Positions 1 to 6,160 of a DNA stretch of 6,456 bases are shown here, piece after piece. The stretch comes from Candidatus Aerophobota bacterium (GTDB lineage Bacteria; Chlamydiota; Chlamydiia; Chlamydiales; GCA-2402025). Positions within the stretch are counted from its first letter, which is position 1. The number at the start of each line of letters is the position of its first letter. The position numbers and the translations under genes were made by a program. The notes beneath the pieces are model-generated. The model made no database searches and was not told where the DNA came from. It saw nothing but the letters and a program-made list of their open reading frames with translations. The stretch covers positions 2,811-9,266 of the forward strand of contig NVUU01000015.1 in NCBI GenBank assembly GCA_002402025.1. The letters are read 5' to 3'.

Positions 1-1
1 T

Positions 2-553
2 GAAGATTATTTGAATCTTGATGCCGCAAGAGCGCATGATTTAGATCTCGCAAGACGTCCCACCGGTGGAGGGATCGTTTTCCATACAAATGACTTAGCG
101 TTTTCTGTTCTTGTCCCATCAGATCATCCGGGCTATTTTGAAAATACCCTCGAAAATTACCAGTTTGTTAACGATAGGGTGATAGAGGCGATCAAGCTTC
201 TTCTAGAAGAGTCCAATCTGACCCTTCTCCCTGGAGAGCCTGTGCCCCTTGATAGTTCCTGCAAAAATTTCTGCATGGCAAAGCCCACTATATATGATGT
301 GATGCTAGGGGGGAAGAAGATCGCAGGAGCTGCCCAAAGAAAAAGGAAGCAAGGCTTCCTTCACCAAGGAACGATCAGCATCGCTTTCCCCAAAAAAGTG
401 TTTTTACAGGAAGTTTTGAAATCAGACACGAAAGTATTTGAAGCGATGCAATCAAACACCTATAGTATACTCGGTGAAGATTGGAATATGTCTGATCTAA
501 CAGAGATCCGACAAAATCTTCAAAAACAACTAAAACAAGTCTTTAAAGATTGA
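2..553 (+). CDS. Lipoate-protein ligase / octanoyltransferase (LplA/LipM-like), 5'-truncated by the window edge
   Basis: This enzyme family attaches lipoyl or octanoyl groups to the lysine of lipoyl domains (GcvH, E2 subunits) in the cytoplasm. The frame is open from base 2 and the first window codons already fit the fold, so the true start lies upstream; the TTG at 11 is not a credible start. RRPTGGG (53-73) is the lipoate/acyl-binding loop, and the GGKKIAGAAQ segment contains the family's conserved lysine (codon 317-319), followed by FLHQGT. A cysteine (codon 272-274) lies 15 residues before that lysine, where LipM and LipL octanoyltransferases carry their catalytic cysteine. About 160 residues follow the RRPTGGG loop, too few for the C-terminal accessory domain of E. 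coli-type LplA. The family is clear; choosing between ATP-dependent ligase and LipM/LipL-type transferase is not. The stop overlaps or abuts the start of proS, suggesting co-transcription. The gcvH gene about 5.2 kb downstream encodes a likely acceptor. Confidence 0.85.
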   Translation, partial: EDYLNLDAARAHDLDLARRPTGGGIVFHTNDLAFSVLVPSDHPGYFENTLENYQFVNDRVIEAIKLLLEESNLTLLPGEPVPLDSSCKNFCMAKPTIYDVMLGGKKIAGAAQRKRKQGFLHQGTISIAFPKKVFLQEVLKSDTKVFEAMQSNTYSILGEDWNMSDLTEIRQNLQKQLKQVFKD

Positions 554-558
554 AGACT

Positions 559-2067
559 ATGAGCAGTGTGATGAGCAAGCAAAGAACAGCAGTAAGCCCA
601 ACAAGGGAAGAGAATTATCCAGAGTGGTACCAGCAGGTGATCAAAGTAGCAGACCTTGCTGAGCACTCACCCGTAAGAGGTTGCATGGTAATCAAGCCTT
701 GGGGATATTCACTTTGGGAAAACATCAAGTTAGCTCTTGATAAAGAGTTCAAAAAGAAAGGCGTTCAAAATGCTTACTTCCCTCTGTTTATTCCTCTCAG
801 CTATCTCGAAAAAGAAGCGGCACATGTAAAAGGGTTTGCAAAAGAGTGCGCTGTTGTCACGCACCATAGATTAGAAGAGAAAGATGGCAAGCTTGTCCCA
901 GCAGGAGAGCTAGAAGAGCCTCTTGTTGTCCGCCCAACATCAGAAACAATTATCGGAGAGATGTACTCCAAATGGATTGAATCCTACCGTGATCTTCCTT
1001 TGAAACTTAATCAGTGGTGTAACATTGTAAGATGGGAGATGAGAACAAGGCTGTTCCTTAGAACAACAGAGATCCTGTGGCAAGAAGGACATACAGCCCA
1101 CGAAACGAAAGAAGAGGCTCTTGATCTAACAAAACAGATGCTGGATGTCTATGTAGATATTACAGAAAATCATCTAGCCATCCCTGTGATCAAAGGAAGA
1201 AAGACAGAAGCTGAGAAATTCCCTGGTGCTGATGAGACCTTTACATTTGAGGCGATGATGCAAGATGGAAAAGCTTTGCAAATGGGGACATCCCACTTTC
1301 TTGGGCAAAATTTCGCCAAAGCATCGGATATTACCTTTATGCCAAGAGAGGGGAATTTAGAACATGTTTGGACAACTTCCTGGGGAGTGACAACAAGACT
1401 TATTGGAGCCATCATTATGGCACACAGTGATGATAATGGACTCGTTCTTCCACCAAGGGTTGCATCCTCGCATATTGTGATCATTCCTTTTGTAAACAAA
1501 GAAGAAACAAAAGAAAAAGTCTATAACTACTGCAAAGAACTTAAAAAAGAACTAGAAGAGCTTACTTACTTCAAAAAAGAGGTAGAGGTGATTTTTGATG
1601 ATCGAGATCAAAGAGCTGGAGAAAAAGCTTGGTACTGGATAAAGAAGGGAATCCCAATCCGTATAGAAGTTGGTCCCAAAGAAATCGATGATGGCAGCGT
1701 GTCTCTTTTCAAAAGAACAGACGGTCCAAAGGACCGTATCAAACTCTCAAAAGAAGAGATCTTAAGAACAGTTCCTGATCTCCTAGATAACATCCAAACT
1801 ACCATCTTTAAGCGGGCAAAAGAGTATCGAGACAAACGCATGGTAAAGCTTGATACGAAAGAAGAGTTCTATGAGTATTTTTCCAAAAAAGATTGCGGAT
1901 TTGCTCTAGCGCATTATAGTGCAGAAGAGTCTGTTGAAGAGAAAATCCAACAAGATCTGAATGTTACTGTACGCTGCATACCACTGGATCTTCCAAAAGA
2001 AGAGGGAGTCTGTCCTTTTACAGGGGCGCCCAGCAAGCAAAGAGTGGTATTTGCGAAGTCTTACTAG
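559..2067 (+). CDS. proS: Prolyl-tRNA synthetase, archaeal/eukaryotic-like type (ProS type 3)
   Basis: It charges tRNA-Pro with proline using ATP, in the cytoplasm. Numbering from the ATG at 559 (502 residues): the class II motif 1 region spans about 38-80 and ends in the YFP of NAYFPLFIP; the RPTSE proline-binding loop is at 125-129; motif 2 runs from RWE (158-160) through FLRTTE to WQEGHTAH (174-181); motif 3 surrounds R280 in GVTTRLIG and ends at LVLPP. The anticodon-binding domain covers about 305-405, and a C-terminal ProRS domain ends in the typical AKSY. Motifs 2 and 3 are only about 100 residues apart, so the bacterial-type INS editing domain is absent. The tail keeps C446 and C485 but lacks the C-x4-C and C-x2-C partners of zinc-binding relatives. 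Start choice is uncertain: TTG 550 overlaps the previous stop as TTGA, ATG 559 is taken here, and ATG 571 gives the family-like MSKQRTAVSPT start. No strong ribosome-binding site decides between them. Confidence 0.96.
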   Translation: MSSVMSKQRTAVSPTREENYPEWYQQVIKVADLAEHSPVRGCMVIKPWGYSLWENIKLALDKEFKKKGVQNAYFPLFIPLSYLEKEAAHVKGFAKECAVVTHHRLEEKDGKLVPAGELEEPLVVRPTSETIIGEMYSKWIESYRDLPLKLNQWCNIVRWEMRTRLFLRTTEILWQEGHTAHETKEEALDLTKQMLDVYVDITENHLAIPVIKGRKTEAEKFPGADETFTFEAMMQDGKALQMGTSHFLGQNFAKASDITFMPREGNLEHVWTTSWGVTTRLIGAIIMAHSDDNGLVLPPRVASSHIVIIPFVNKEETKEKVYNYCKELKKELEELTYFKKEVEVIFDDRDQRAGEKAWYWIKKGIPIRIEVGPKEIDDGSVSLFKRTDGPKDRIKLSKEEILRTVPDLLDNIQTTIFKRAKEYRDKRMVKLDTKEEFYEYFSKKDCGFALAHYSAEESVEEKIQQDLNVTVRCIPLDLPKEEGVCPFTGAPSKQRVVFAKSY

Positions 2068-2102
2068 AAATATTTATGTTAAGTGGAAGTAAATGATCAC
2101 GC

Positions 2103-2131
2103 TTGCTGTTAAGCAATAATTTTGCTACCCT
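2103..2131 (+). promoter_or_regulatory. Possible sigma70-type promoter within a TTGCT/AGCAA repeat cluster
   Basis: In the 88-bp gap after proS, TTGCTG (2103-2108) could be a -35 box. It lies 17 bp from TACCCT (2126-2131), preceded by TG at 2123-2124 as in an extended -10. Only three of six bases match each consensus, though they include the most conserved T, A and final T of the -10. The same stretch contains TTGCT (2103-2107), AGCAA (2112-2116) and TTGCT (2122-2126), which form two mutually exclusive 5-bp dyads. No terminator with a T run was seen after proS, so read-through is also possible. Confidence 0.3.
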
Positions 2132-2157
2132 TGCACAATTCAAATACCTAGAAACTT

Positions 2158-2161
2158 GAGG
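2158..2161 (+). promoter_or_regulatory. Ribosome-binding site deciding the start of the SurA_N-like gene
   Basis: GAGG sits 6 bases before ATG 2168. This makes the ATG at 2168 the start, not the in-frame TTG at 2156, whose own bases overlap this site. Confidence 0.65.
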
Positions 2162-2167
2162 ATTTTT

Positions 2168-4537
2168 ATGCTGAATTTCTTGCGCAAGTATCAGAAAATT
2201 GTCTTTGGAGTAGTGACAGCAGCGCTTATTCTATCTCTAACGCTTTTTGGAGCGAACAATAATCTTGGATCAAAGAGTGTTAAAGAAGAAGATTATGTAA
2301 TCGGAACTGCCGTTGATGGGTCAAGTATCTCCAAGCTTGGTATCGACAGAATGGTTCGCTTTCTTGCGTCAGATCGTTTTGATGTAGATATGCAACAGAA
2401 TAGACATATGCCCAACCTTTTCAATAACGGGGTCATTAGAAGAGATTTCTTAGAGTCTGGTCTTGGCGAGATGTTAGCATCTAAATATTTTGAACATATT
2501 AAGAAAGATCTGGAAGTGAGGTTAGAAAAGCAGAAGCGTTTTAAAACGTATGTGCATCCTCAGGCGCCTTTTCTGTCAGCTGAAAATATCTATGCTCAGT
2601 TTGTTCCTTCCCTTCAGCAGCATTTAAAAGAAGTGACATCAGAGAGTTTCGAAGCTACGCCTGAAACATTTCAATCTCTTGCAAACCTTTATGTGGAAAG
2701 CAGCAGGTTCCCGACAAAGTATTTAAGACAATTTCTTGGCTACCAAGAAAATCAATACCAATGGCTTAAAAAAGATCCTTACTTAAGAGATGGAGATCTC
2801 AGCCTTTTTTACTTCCACAGTATGGAAGATTGGTTTGGATCAAATTTCATTGAACTCGTTTCGCAGTTTGTTCATAACGCATCTATTTACGCGAAAGAAA
2901 AAGGTTACAAAGTGAGTTTCCAAGAAGCAAGATCAGACCTTTTAAAACTCGGTTACGAAGCTCTGCAAGCGCAAGCAGGAGAGCAAGAGATAAACGGAGA
3001 GATGCTTAACAAATACTGGAAACAGCAGCTCATAAGTTTGAGACTTGATGAAAAAACCGCTGTTGGTGTTTGGCAGAAAGTTCTTCTTTTTAGAAAACTC
3101 TTTGATGACTTTGGACATAGTATATTCCTTGATAAACTGACATACGAGCAGTATCAGGACTACACATCAGAAGCGACAGAGGTGAAGCTTTATGCGATGC
3201 CAGAAGAATATAAACTACCAAACTTTAGAGCGTTTTTAAAATTCCAAACATATCTAGAAGCTGTTTCTAAAGATAAAGTAGCAGCAAAATCGCTTCTTCC
3301 TGATTCTGAAGGGACGCCTGTTGTAATTATCGAAAAAAACACACCAGAACTTCTAGAAAGAGTTTACGAAGTGGAAATTTCACACGTAACAAAAAAAGAA
3401 GTTGCAAGATCTATTTGTTTGAAAGACACATGGAACTGGCAACTAAGTGAAAAGAACTTTAACAAACTAAAGGCAGAATTTAAGGATCTTCACGGTTTTA
3501 ATCCTAAAACAGACGAAGAAAGAACAGAGGCTCTCGATCGGCTTGCAGATAAAGAACGTCTTGAAATAGATGAATTTACAAGAAATGAAATTCTAAAAAC
3601 AAGAATGGATCAAATCCAATTAGCTCTAAATAAAAAGAGCTTGAAGAGCAAAGTTCTTCATATCTCACTTGGAAAAGAGTTAAGTGATCTTGATGGTGTT
3701 TTTGAAAATGGCGAGCTTATCGATCTTCTAAATAAAGCCCCTGTTAAACAAGAGATGGAACTTGACGAGGAGAAGTTGCAAGTTAAAGAAACTCTCTCTC
3801 TTTATACACAAGACGAAGAGAATTACTACAAGATCCAAGTTGTGAAAAAACCCCTTGAAACAAAACTTCTTTCCTATAAAGAAGCTCTTGGCAAAGGCAT
3901 TTTGGACAAACTACTTGATAAGAGACTCAAAGCACATGAAAAGCATGCTAAAGCAATAGAGCCTGTTGCTTTTCAAAATGAAGATGGTTCTAGCAAAGAC
4001 TTTTCTTCTGTGAAAGATCAGATCGGGAGACTCATGTACAAAGATCTTATCAAACAGATCCAAAGAGATTTTGTGAAGAGTGGTAAAAAACTTGCTCACG
4101 ATTCTCAAAAAGAGTCTCTTGATTTTGCTGCGAAGCACAGACTTTATCATTTTGTAAAAGTAGCAAAAGAAGATATTGAATATCTTGGTGAAGAGTCGCT
4201 GTATCTTGATAAAACAAATCGTTTTCATCTAAATGAAACCGATGAGTGCATCAAAAGAAAAGAGAAAGTAAATTGGACGGATGATTCTACTTTTTCCATG
4301 AAAGAGAATGCTTGGTCGAATATTAATGTTAGTTCTGCAGGAAGCATTTCCTTTTACCAGATTTTAAAAAAATCAAAAGGTGATAATGAAAAGCTTCTTG
4401 ATGAAATTAAAAACGGACAGACATTGATTTCAAAAGATGCAAAGCGCTTTTTAATGAACGATCTTCTAAAGGTTGTGCACGAAGCAGATGGTATTCATCT
4501 TGATAAGATATCAGTGAAGAAAGAAAAAGAGTCTTAA
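2168..4537 (+). CDS. Membrane-anchored periplasmic protein with PpiD/SurA-like N-terminus, no visible PPIase domain
   Basis: The 789-residue product starts MLNFLRKYQK, followed by one hydrophobic segment (about residues 11-29) and then a long hydrophilic, lysine- and glutamate-rich body. This is the topology of PpiD: a short cytoplasmic tail, one membrane anchor and a periplasmic chaperone domain. After the anchor, the stretch around YVIGTAVDGSSISK resembles the 'x-V-(D/N)G-x-x-I-S' opening of SurA_N-type chaperone domains. Much of the remainder reads as alpha-helical. I could not find a parvulin rotamase signature (a histidine-rich start and the S-x-D-x-x-S...GGdLG-like block), so isomerase activity is not supported. 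A role in folding or escorting outer-membrane proteins is inferred from topology only. The start is set by GAGG upstream. The next gene follows after 3 bp, so the two are probably one transcript. Exact family assignment needs a profile search. Confidence 0.8.
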   Translation: MLNFLRKYQKIVFGVVTAALILSLTLFGANNNLGSKSVKEEDYVIGTAVDGSSISKLGIDRMVRFLASDRFDVDMQQNRHMPNLFNNGVIRRDFLESGLGEMLASKYFEHIKKDLEVRLEKQKRFKTYVHPQAPFLSAENIYAQFVPSLQQHLKEVTSESFEATPETFQSLANLYVESSRFPTKYLRQFLGYQENQYQWLKKDPYLRDGDLSLFYFHSMEDWFGSNFIELVSQFVHNASIYAKEKGYKVSFQEARSDLLKLGYEALQAQAGEQEINGEMLNKYWKQQLISLRLDEKTAVGVWQKVLLFRKLFDDFGHSIFLDKLTYEQYQDYTSEATEVKLYAMPEEYKLPNFRAFLKFQTYLEAVSKDKVAAKSLLPDSEGTPVVIIEKNTPELLERVYEVEISHVTKKEVARSICLKDTWNWQLSEKNFNKLKAEFKDLHGFNPKTDEERTEALDRLADKERLEIDEFTRNEILKTRMDQIQLALNKKSLKSKVLHISLGKELSDLDGVFENGELIDLLNKAPVKQEMELDEEKLQVKETLSLYTQDEENYYKIQVVKKPLETKLLSYKEALGKGILDKLLDKRLKAHEKHAKAIEPVAFQNEDGSSKDFSSVKDQIGRLMYKDLIKQIQRDFVKSGKKLAHDSQKESLDFAAKHRLYHFVKVAKEDIEYLGEESLYLDKTNRFHLNETDECIKRKEKVNWTDDSTFSMKENAWSNINVSSAGSISFYQILKKSKGDNEKLLDEIKNGQTLISKDAKRFLMNDLLKVVHEADGIHLDKISVKKEKES

Positions 4538-4540
4538 GAG

Positions 4541-5182
4541 ATGAGCCATCTTCTTGAAGATATTGAACCGTTACTACCGGCAAGCTTTTTTACTTATAGC
4601 TTTAAGCTCGCAAAGAAAGAGAGCTTGCCAAAAGATCCTTATCACTCGCCCTACCTGCTTCCTGATTATAGCGATCTTCTTGATGAAGAAGCCTTTGCAG
4701 ATGTTGCTATGTGCTTTGATAAAAGGGGGATAGAAGCGAGAGTTTTTGTAGAGAAAACTTTCGAAGATGTCTCCTTTCCTAAAGTACAAGCTGGAGACTC
4801 AATCGAACTTTTCTTTGATACAAGAGATTATAAAGGCGCTTCTACAGTGACAAAATTTTGTCATCACTTTGTGTTTCTTCCGAAAGATGTAGGCGAGCTC
4901 ACAGCATGTGAGATCACAAAATTTAGAGGAGATGATACAAGAGAGCTTGCAGATCCAAAGCTTTTAAGTTGCGAGACAACCTTCAAAAAAGACTCGTATG
5001 AGATGCGTATTTTTATCGATAACGAAGCTTTATATGGCTTTGATCCATCACAGTTTAAGCGCCTTGGATTCGCATATCGGATCAACAGAAAAAGAAAACA
5101 TCCCCAACACTTTACGGCATCTACAAGAGAGTTCCAGATAGAGCGCTTCCCTTCTGTTTGGGCAACGCTTCAATTGAAATAG
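4541..5182 (+). CDS. Uncharacterised 213-residue protein resembling a CBM9/DOMON-type beta-sandwich
   Basis: No specific function is recognised. The sequence has features of CBM9-like/DOMON beta-sandwich domains: the central GDSIELFFDTRD (about 85-96), where this fold has its 'D-x-(V/I)-E-L-F-(F/L)-D' strand; a later strand with MRIFIDNEALYGF (about 155-167); then LGFAYRIN (about 175-182); and a C-terminal PSVWATLQL resembling the usual 'P..WG.L.L' ending. CBM9 members often bind sugars and DOMON members bind haem or sugars, but ligand residues cannot be assigned here. There is no signal peptide or transmembrane segment, so the protein is predicted to be cytoplasmic, unusual for a fold mostly found in exported proteins. 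The ATG is 3 bp after the upstream stop; AAAAGAG (4525-4531) inside the upstream gene is a plausible ribosome-binding site. Operon membership with the SurA_N-like gene is likely. The fold call is moderate; the gene itself is secure. Confidence 0.75.
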   Translation: MSHLLEDIEPLLPASFFTYSFKLAKKESLPKDPYHSPYLLPDYSDLLDEEAFADVAMCFDKRGIEARVFVEKTFEDVSFPKVQAGDSIELFFDTRDYKGASTVTKFCHHFVFLPKDVGELTACEITKFRGDDTRELADPKLLSCETTFKKDSYEMRIFIDNEALYGFDPSQFKRLGFAYRINRKRKHPQHFTASTREFQIERFPSVWATLQLK

Positions 5183-5193
5183 CGGCTTCTACA

Positions 5194-5209
5194 TGCAAAG
5201 TCATTTGCA
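5194..5209 (+). repeat. Short inverted repeat TGCAAA-gtca-TTTGCA
   Basis: A perfect 6-bp dyad with a 4-base spacer, 11 bases after the preceding stop. No T run follows, so it is a poor intrinsic terminator. Its right arm overlaps a candidate -35 box (TTGCAA, 5205-5210), so it could be an operator. It is short enough to be chance. Confidence 0.3.
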
Positions 5210-5232
5210 ATATATAGATACATTTGTAATTA
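5205..5232 (+). promoter_or_regulatory. Possible promoter for the lipoprotein-gcvH pair
   Basis: TTGCAA (5205-5210) lies 16 bp from TAATTA (5227-5232) in a very AT-rich gap, as expected for a sigma70-type promoter. The boxes also form part of a 19-bp-spaced direct repeat, CATTTG(C/T)AAT (5202-5211 and 5221-5230). The 86-bp gap after the upstream gene, compared with the 1-3 bp gaps elsewhere, supports a new transcription start here. Box matches are imperfect. Confidence 0.35.
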
Positions 5233-5268
5233 TGACCCTTAAAGCTAAGAAACAATGCTGGCATTTAT

Positions 5269-5796
5269 ATGAAGGTTTTTACAAAGACACTGCTTATTAT
5301 CCCTCTACTCGGATGTGTCTGCTTTTTCACTTCATGCTCCAGAGAAGATCAAGGGGTATTGAAAGAGAGTGAAAACAAAAATAGCAAGCATCAGAGGAAT
5401 GAGAAGTTAGAAGCATTTTATGATGCCATAGATCAAGACGATCATATTCAATCTCTTGATGGGACTTATGATTCAAAAACATTTGAGCCTATTGAACTGA
5501 GAATAGAAAATCAAACTAATCATGCTGTCTTGATACGAGAAGACAGTTTCAATTTCAAGATAGCGAGTATTTCAGAGATATATCCTGAATACTCTGAAGG
5601 TTTTTTTTTTCCGTATGACAAAAGCCTAATTTCAGAGTGTCTCTCAGGAAAGATACCCGCAAATTCAAAAGTCAATGGAGTCATCTTTGTTCGAAAAGGG
5701 GATTTCAGATCAGATTTCACAATCAAACTCTATGATGAAAAACTCGATGAGGGTATGATAGTTCAAGCTAAAGCAACTATCGAAAGGCTACACTAA
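5269..5796 (+). CDS. Putative lipoprotein with a T10 tract
   Basis: The 175-residue product begins MKVFTKTLLIIPLLGCVCFF and carries a lipobox-like FTSC with the lipidated cysteine at residue 23 (phenylalanine at -3 is a permitted but less common choice). Signal peptidase II cleavage would leave a 153-residue lipoprotein attached to the envelope. A charged linker (about 24-55) is followed by a beta-rich region containing PIELRIENQTNHAVLI and IPANSKVNGVIFV, a pattern seen in small Ig-like extracellular domains; no named family was recognised. The run of ten T at 5601-5610 encodes Phe-Phe-Phe about two-thirds through the protein. No strong ribosome-binding site precedes ATG 5269. A five-codon frame (ATG 5255) ends in TGA overlapping this start as ATGA. 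gcvH follows after 1 bp, so the two are almost certainly co-transcribed although functionally unrelated in appearance. Confidence 0.82.
   Translation: MKVFTKTLLIIPLLGCVCFFTSCSREDQGVLKESENKNSKHQRNEKLEAFYDAIDQDDHIQSLDGTYDSKTFEPIELRIENQTNHAVLIREDSFNFKIASISEIYPEYSEGFFFPYDKSLISECLSGKIPANSKVNGVIFVRKGDFRSDFTIKLYDEKLDEGMIVQAKATIERLH
5601..5610 (+). repeat. Homopolymeric T10 tract inside a coding sequence
   Basis: Ten consecutive T occupy the codons GGT-TTT-TTT-TTT before CCG. In this length the gene is in frame and ends normally at 5796. Gain or loss of one T would shift the frame about 60 residues before the C-terminus, making it a possible slippage site. Confidence 0.9.
5783..5787 (+). promoter_or_regulatory. 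Ribosome-binding site of gcvH
   Basis: AAAGG lies inside the end of the lipoprotein gene, 10 bases before ATG 5798. This allows gcvH to be translated from the shared transcript. Confidence 0.5.
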
Positions 5797-5797
5797 G

Positions 5798-6160
5798 ATG
5801 AAATTTACTGAATCTCATGAATGGATTTCTATTGAAGCGGATCTTGCTGTTATAGGCATCACTCGTTATGCCCAGCAGGAGCTTGGTGAAATTGTTCATT
5901 TAGAACTTCCAAAAGTTGGTACTAAAGTTACAGCTGGTGATGAGGTCGCTGTTTTGGAGTCTACAAAAGCGGCAGCTGATATATATAGCCCAGCCTCTGG
6001 TGTGATCATTGAGGTGAATGCAAGACTTGCAGAAGACCTTACTTTGATTAATGAATCTCCTGAGACAAATGGCTGGCTTTATAAGATGAAGCTTGATGAT
6101 GCACGAGAGATTGAGTCTTTATATGATGAAGATAAGTATAATGAGCTTATTACGCAGTAG
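5798..6160 (+). CDS. gcvH: Glycine cleavage system H protein / lipoyl carrier protein
   Basis: GcvH is a small cytoplasmic protein whose lipoyl-lysine arm carries the aminomethyl intermediate between the P, T and L proteins of glycine cleavage. In some bacteria it is also the first acceptor of octanoyl groups in lipoate synthesis. The 120-residue product is near the usual length. It opens with the family's ESHEWI, followed by GITRYAQQELGEIVHLELP; the lipoyl lysine is K57 (codon 5966-5968) in LESTKAAADIYSP, and SGVIIEVN and ESPETNGWLYKM follow. The motif is complete, so the protein should be lipoylatable; 'STK' in place of the common 'SVK' is a mild variation. No gcvP or gcvT is nearby. Chlamydia species are known to keep gcvH without a full cleavage system. 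The start is supported by AAAGG upstream. A long inverted repeat starts at its stop codon. Confidence 0.96.
   Translation: MKFTESHEWISIEADLAVIGITRYAQQELGEIVHLELPKVGTKVTAGDEVAVLESTKAAADIYSPASGVIIEVNARLAEDLTLINESPETNGWLYKMKLDDAREIESLYDEDKYNELITQ

Noticed and set aside
11..13. TTG at 11 as the start of the acyltransferase gene
   Set aside because: The frame continues open to the window edge, and the family needs an N-terminal segment before the RRPTGGG loop, so the gene is truncated by the window.
550..552. TTG at 550 as proS start, with a TTGA overlap for translational coupling
   Set aside because: ATG codons at 559 and 571 are available a few codons later and fit the family N-terminus better; the overlap alone is weak evidence.
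1170..1499. Reverse-strand open frame of about 109 codons inside proS
   Set aside because: It lies fully within a gene with unmistakable synthetase motifs; no family resemblance and no ribosome-binding site. The same applies to the shorter reverse frame at 1608-1841.
2156..2158. TTG at 2156 as the start of the SurA_N-like gene
   Set aside because: ATG 2168 has GAGG 6 bases upstream, and MLNFLRKYQK is the natural N-terminus before the membrane anchor.
3911..4228. Reverse-strand open frame of about 105 codons inside the SurA_N-like gene
   Set aside because: It is a by-product of lysine/glutamate-rich codons read backwards, with no independent coding evidence. Reverse frames at 4574-4789, 4864-5085 and 5520-5726 were rejected for the same reason.
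2..6160. A defence, secretion or other new multi-gene system spanning the window
   Set aside because: The genes are mostly housekeeping or envelope genes with no nuclease, helicase, NTPase effector or toxin domains that would join into such a system.
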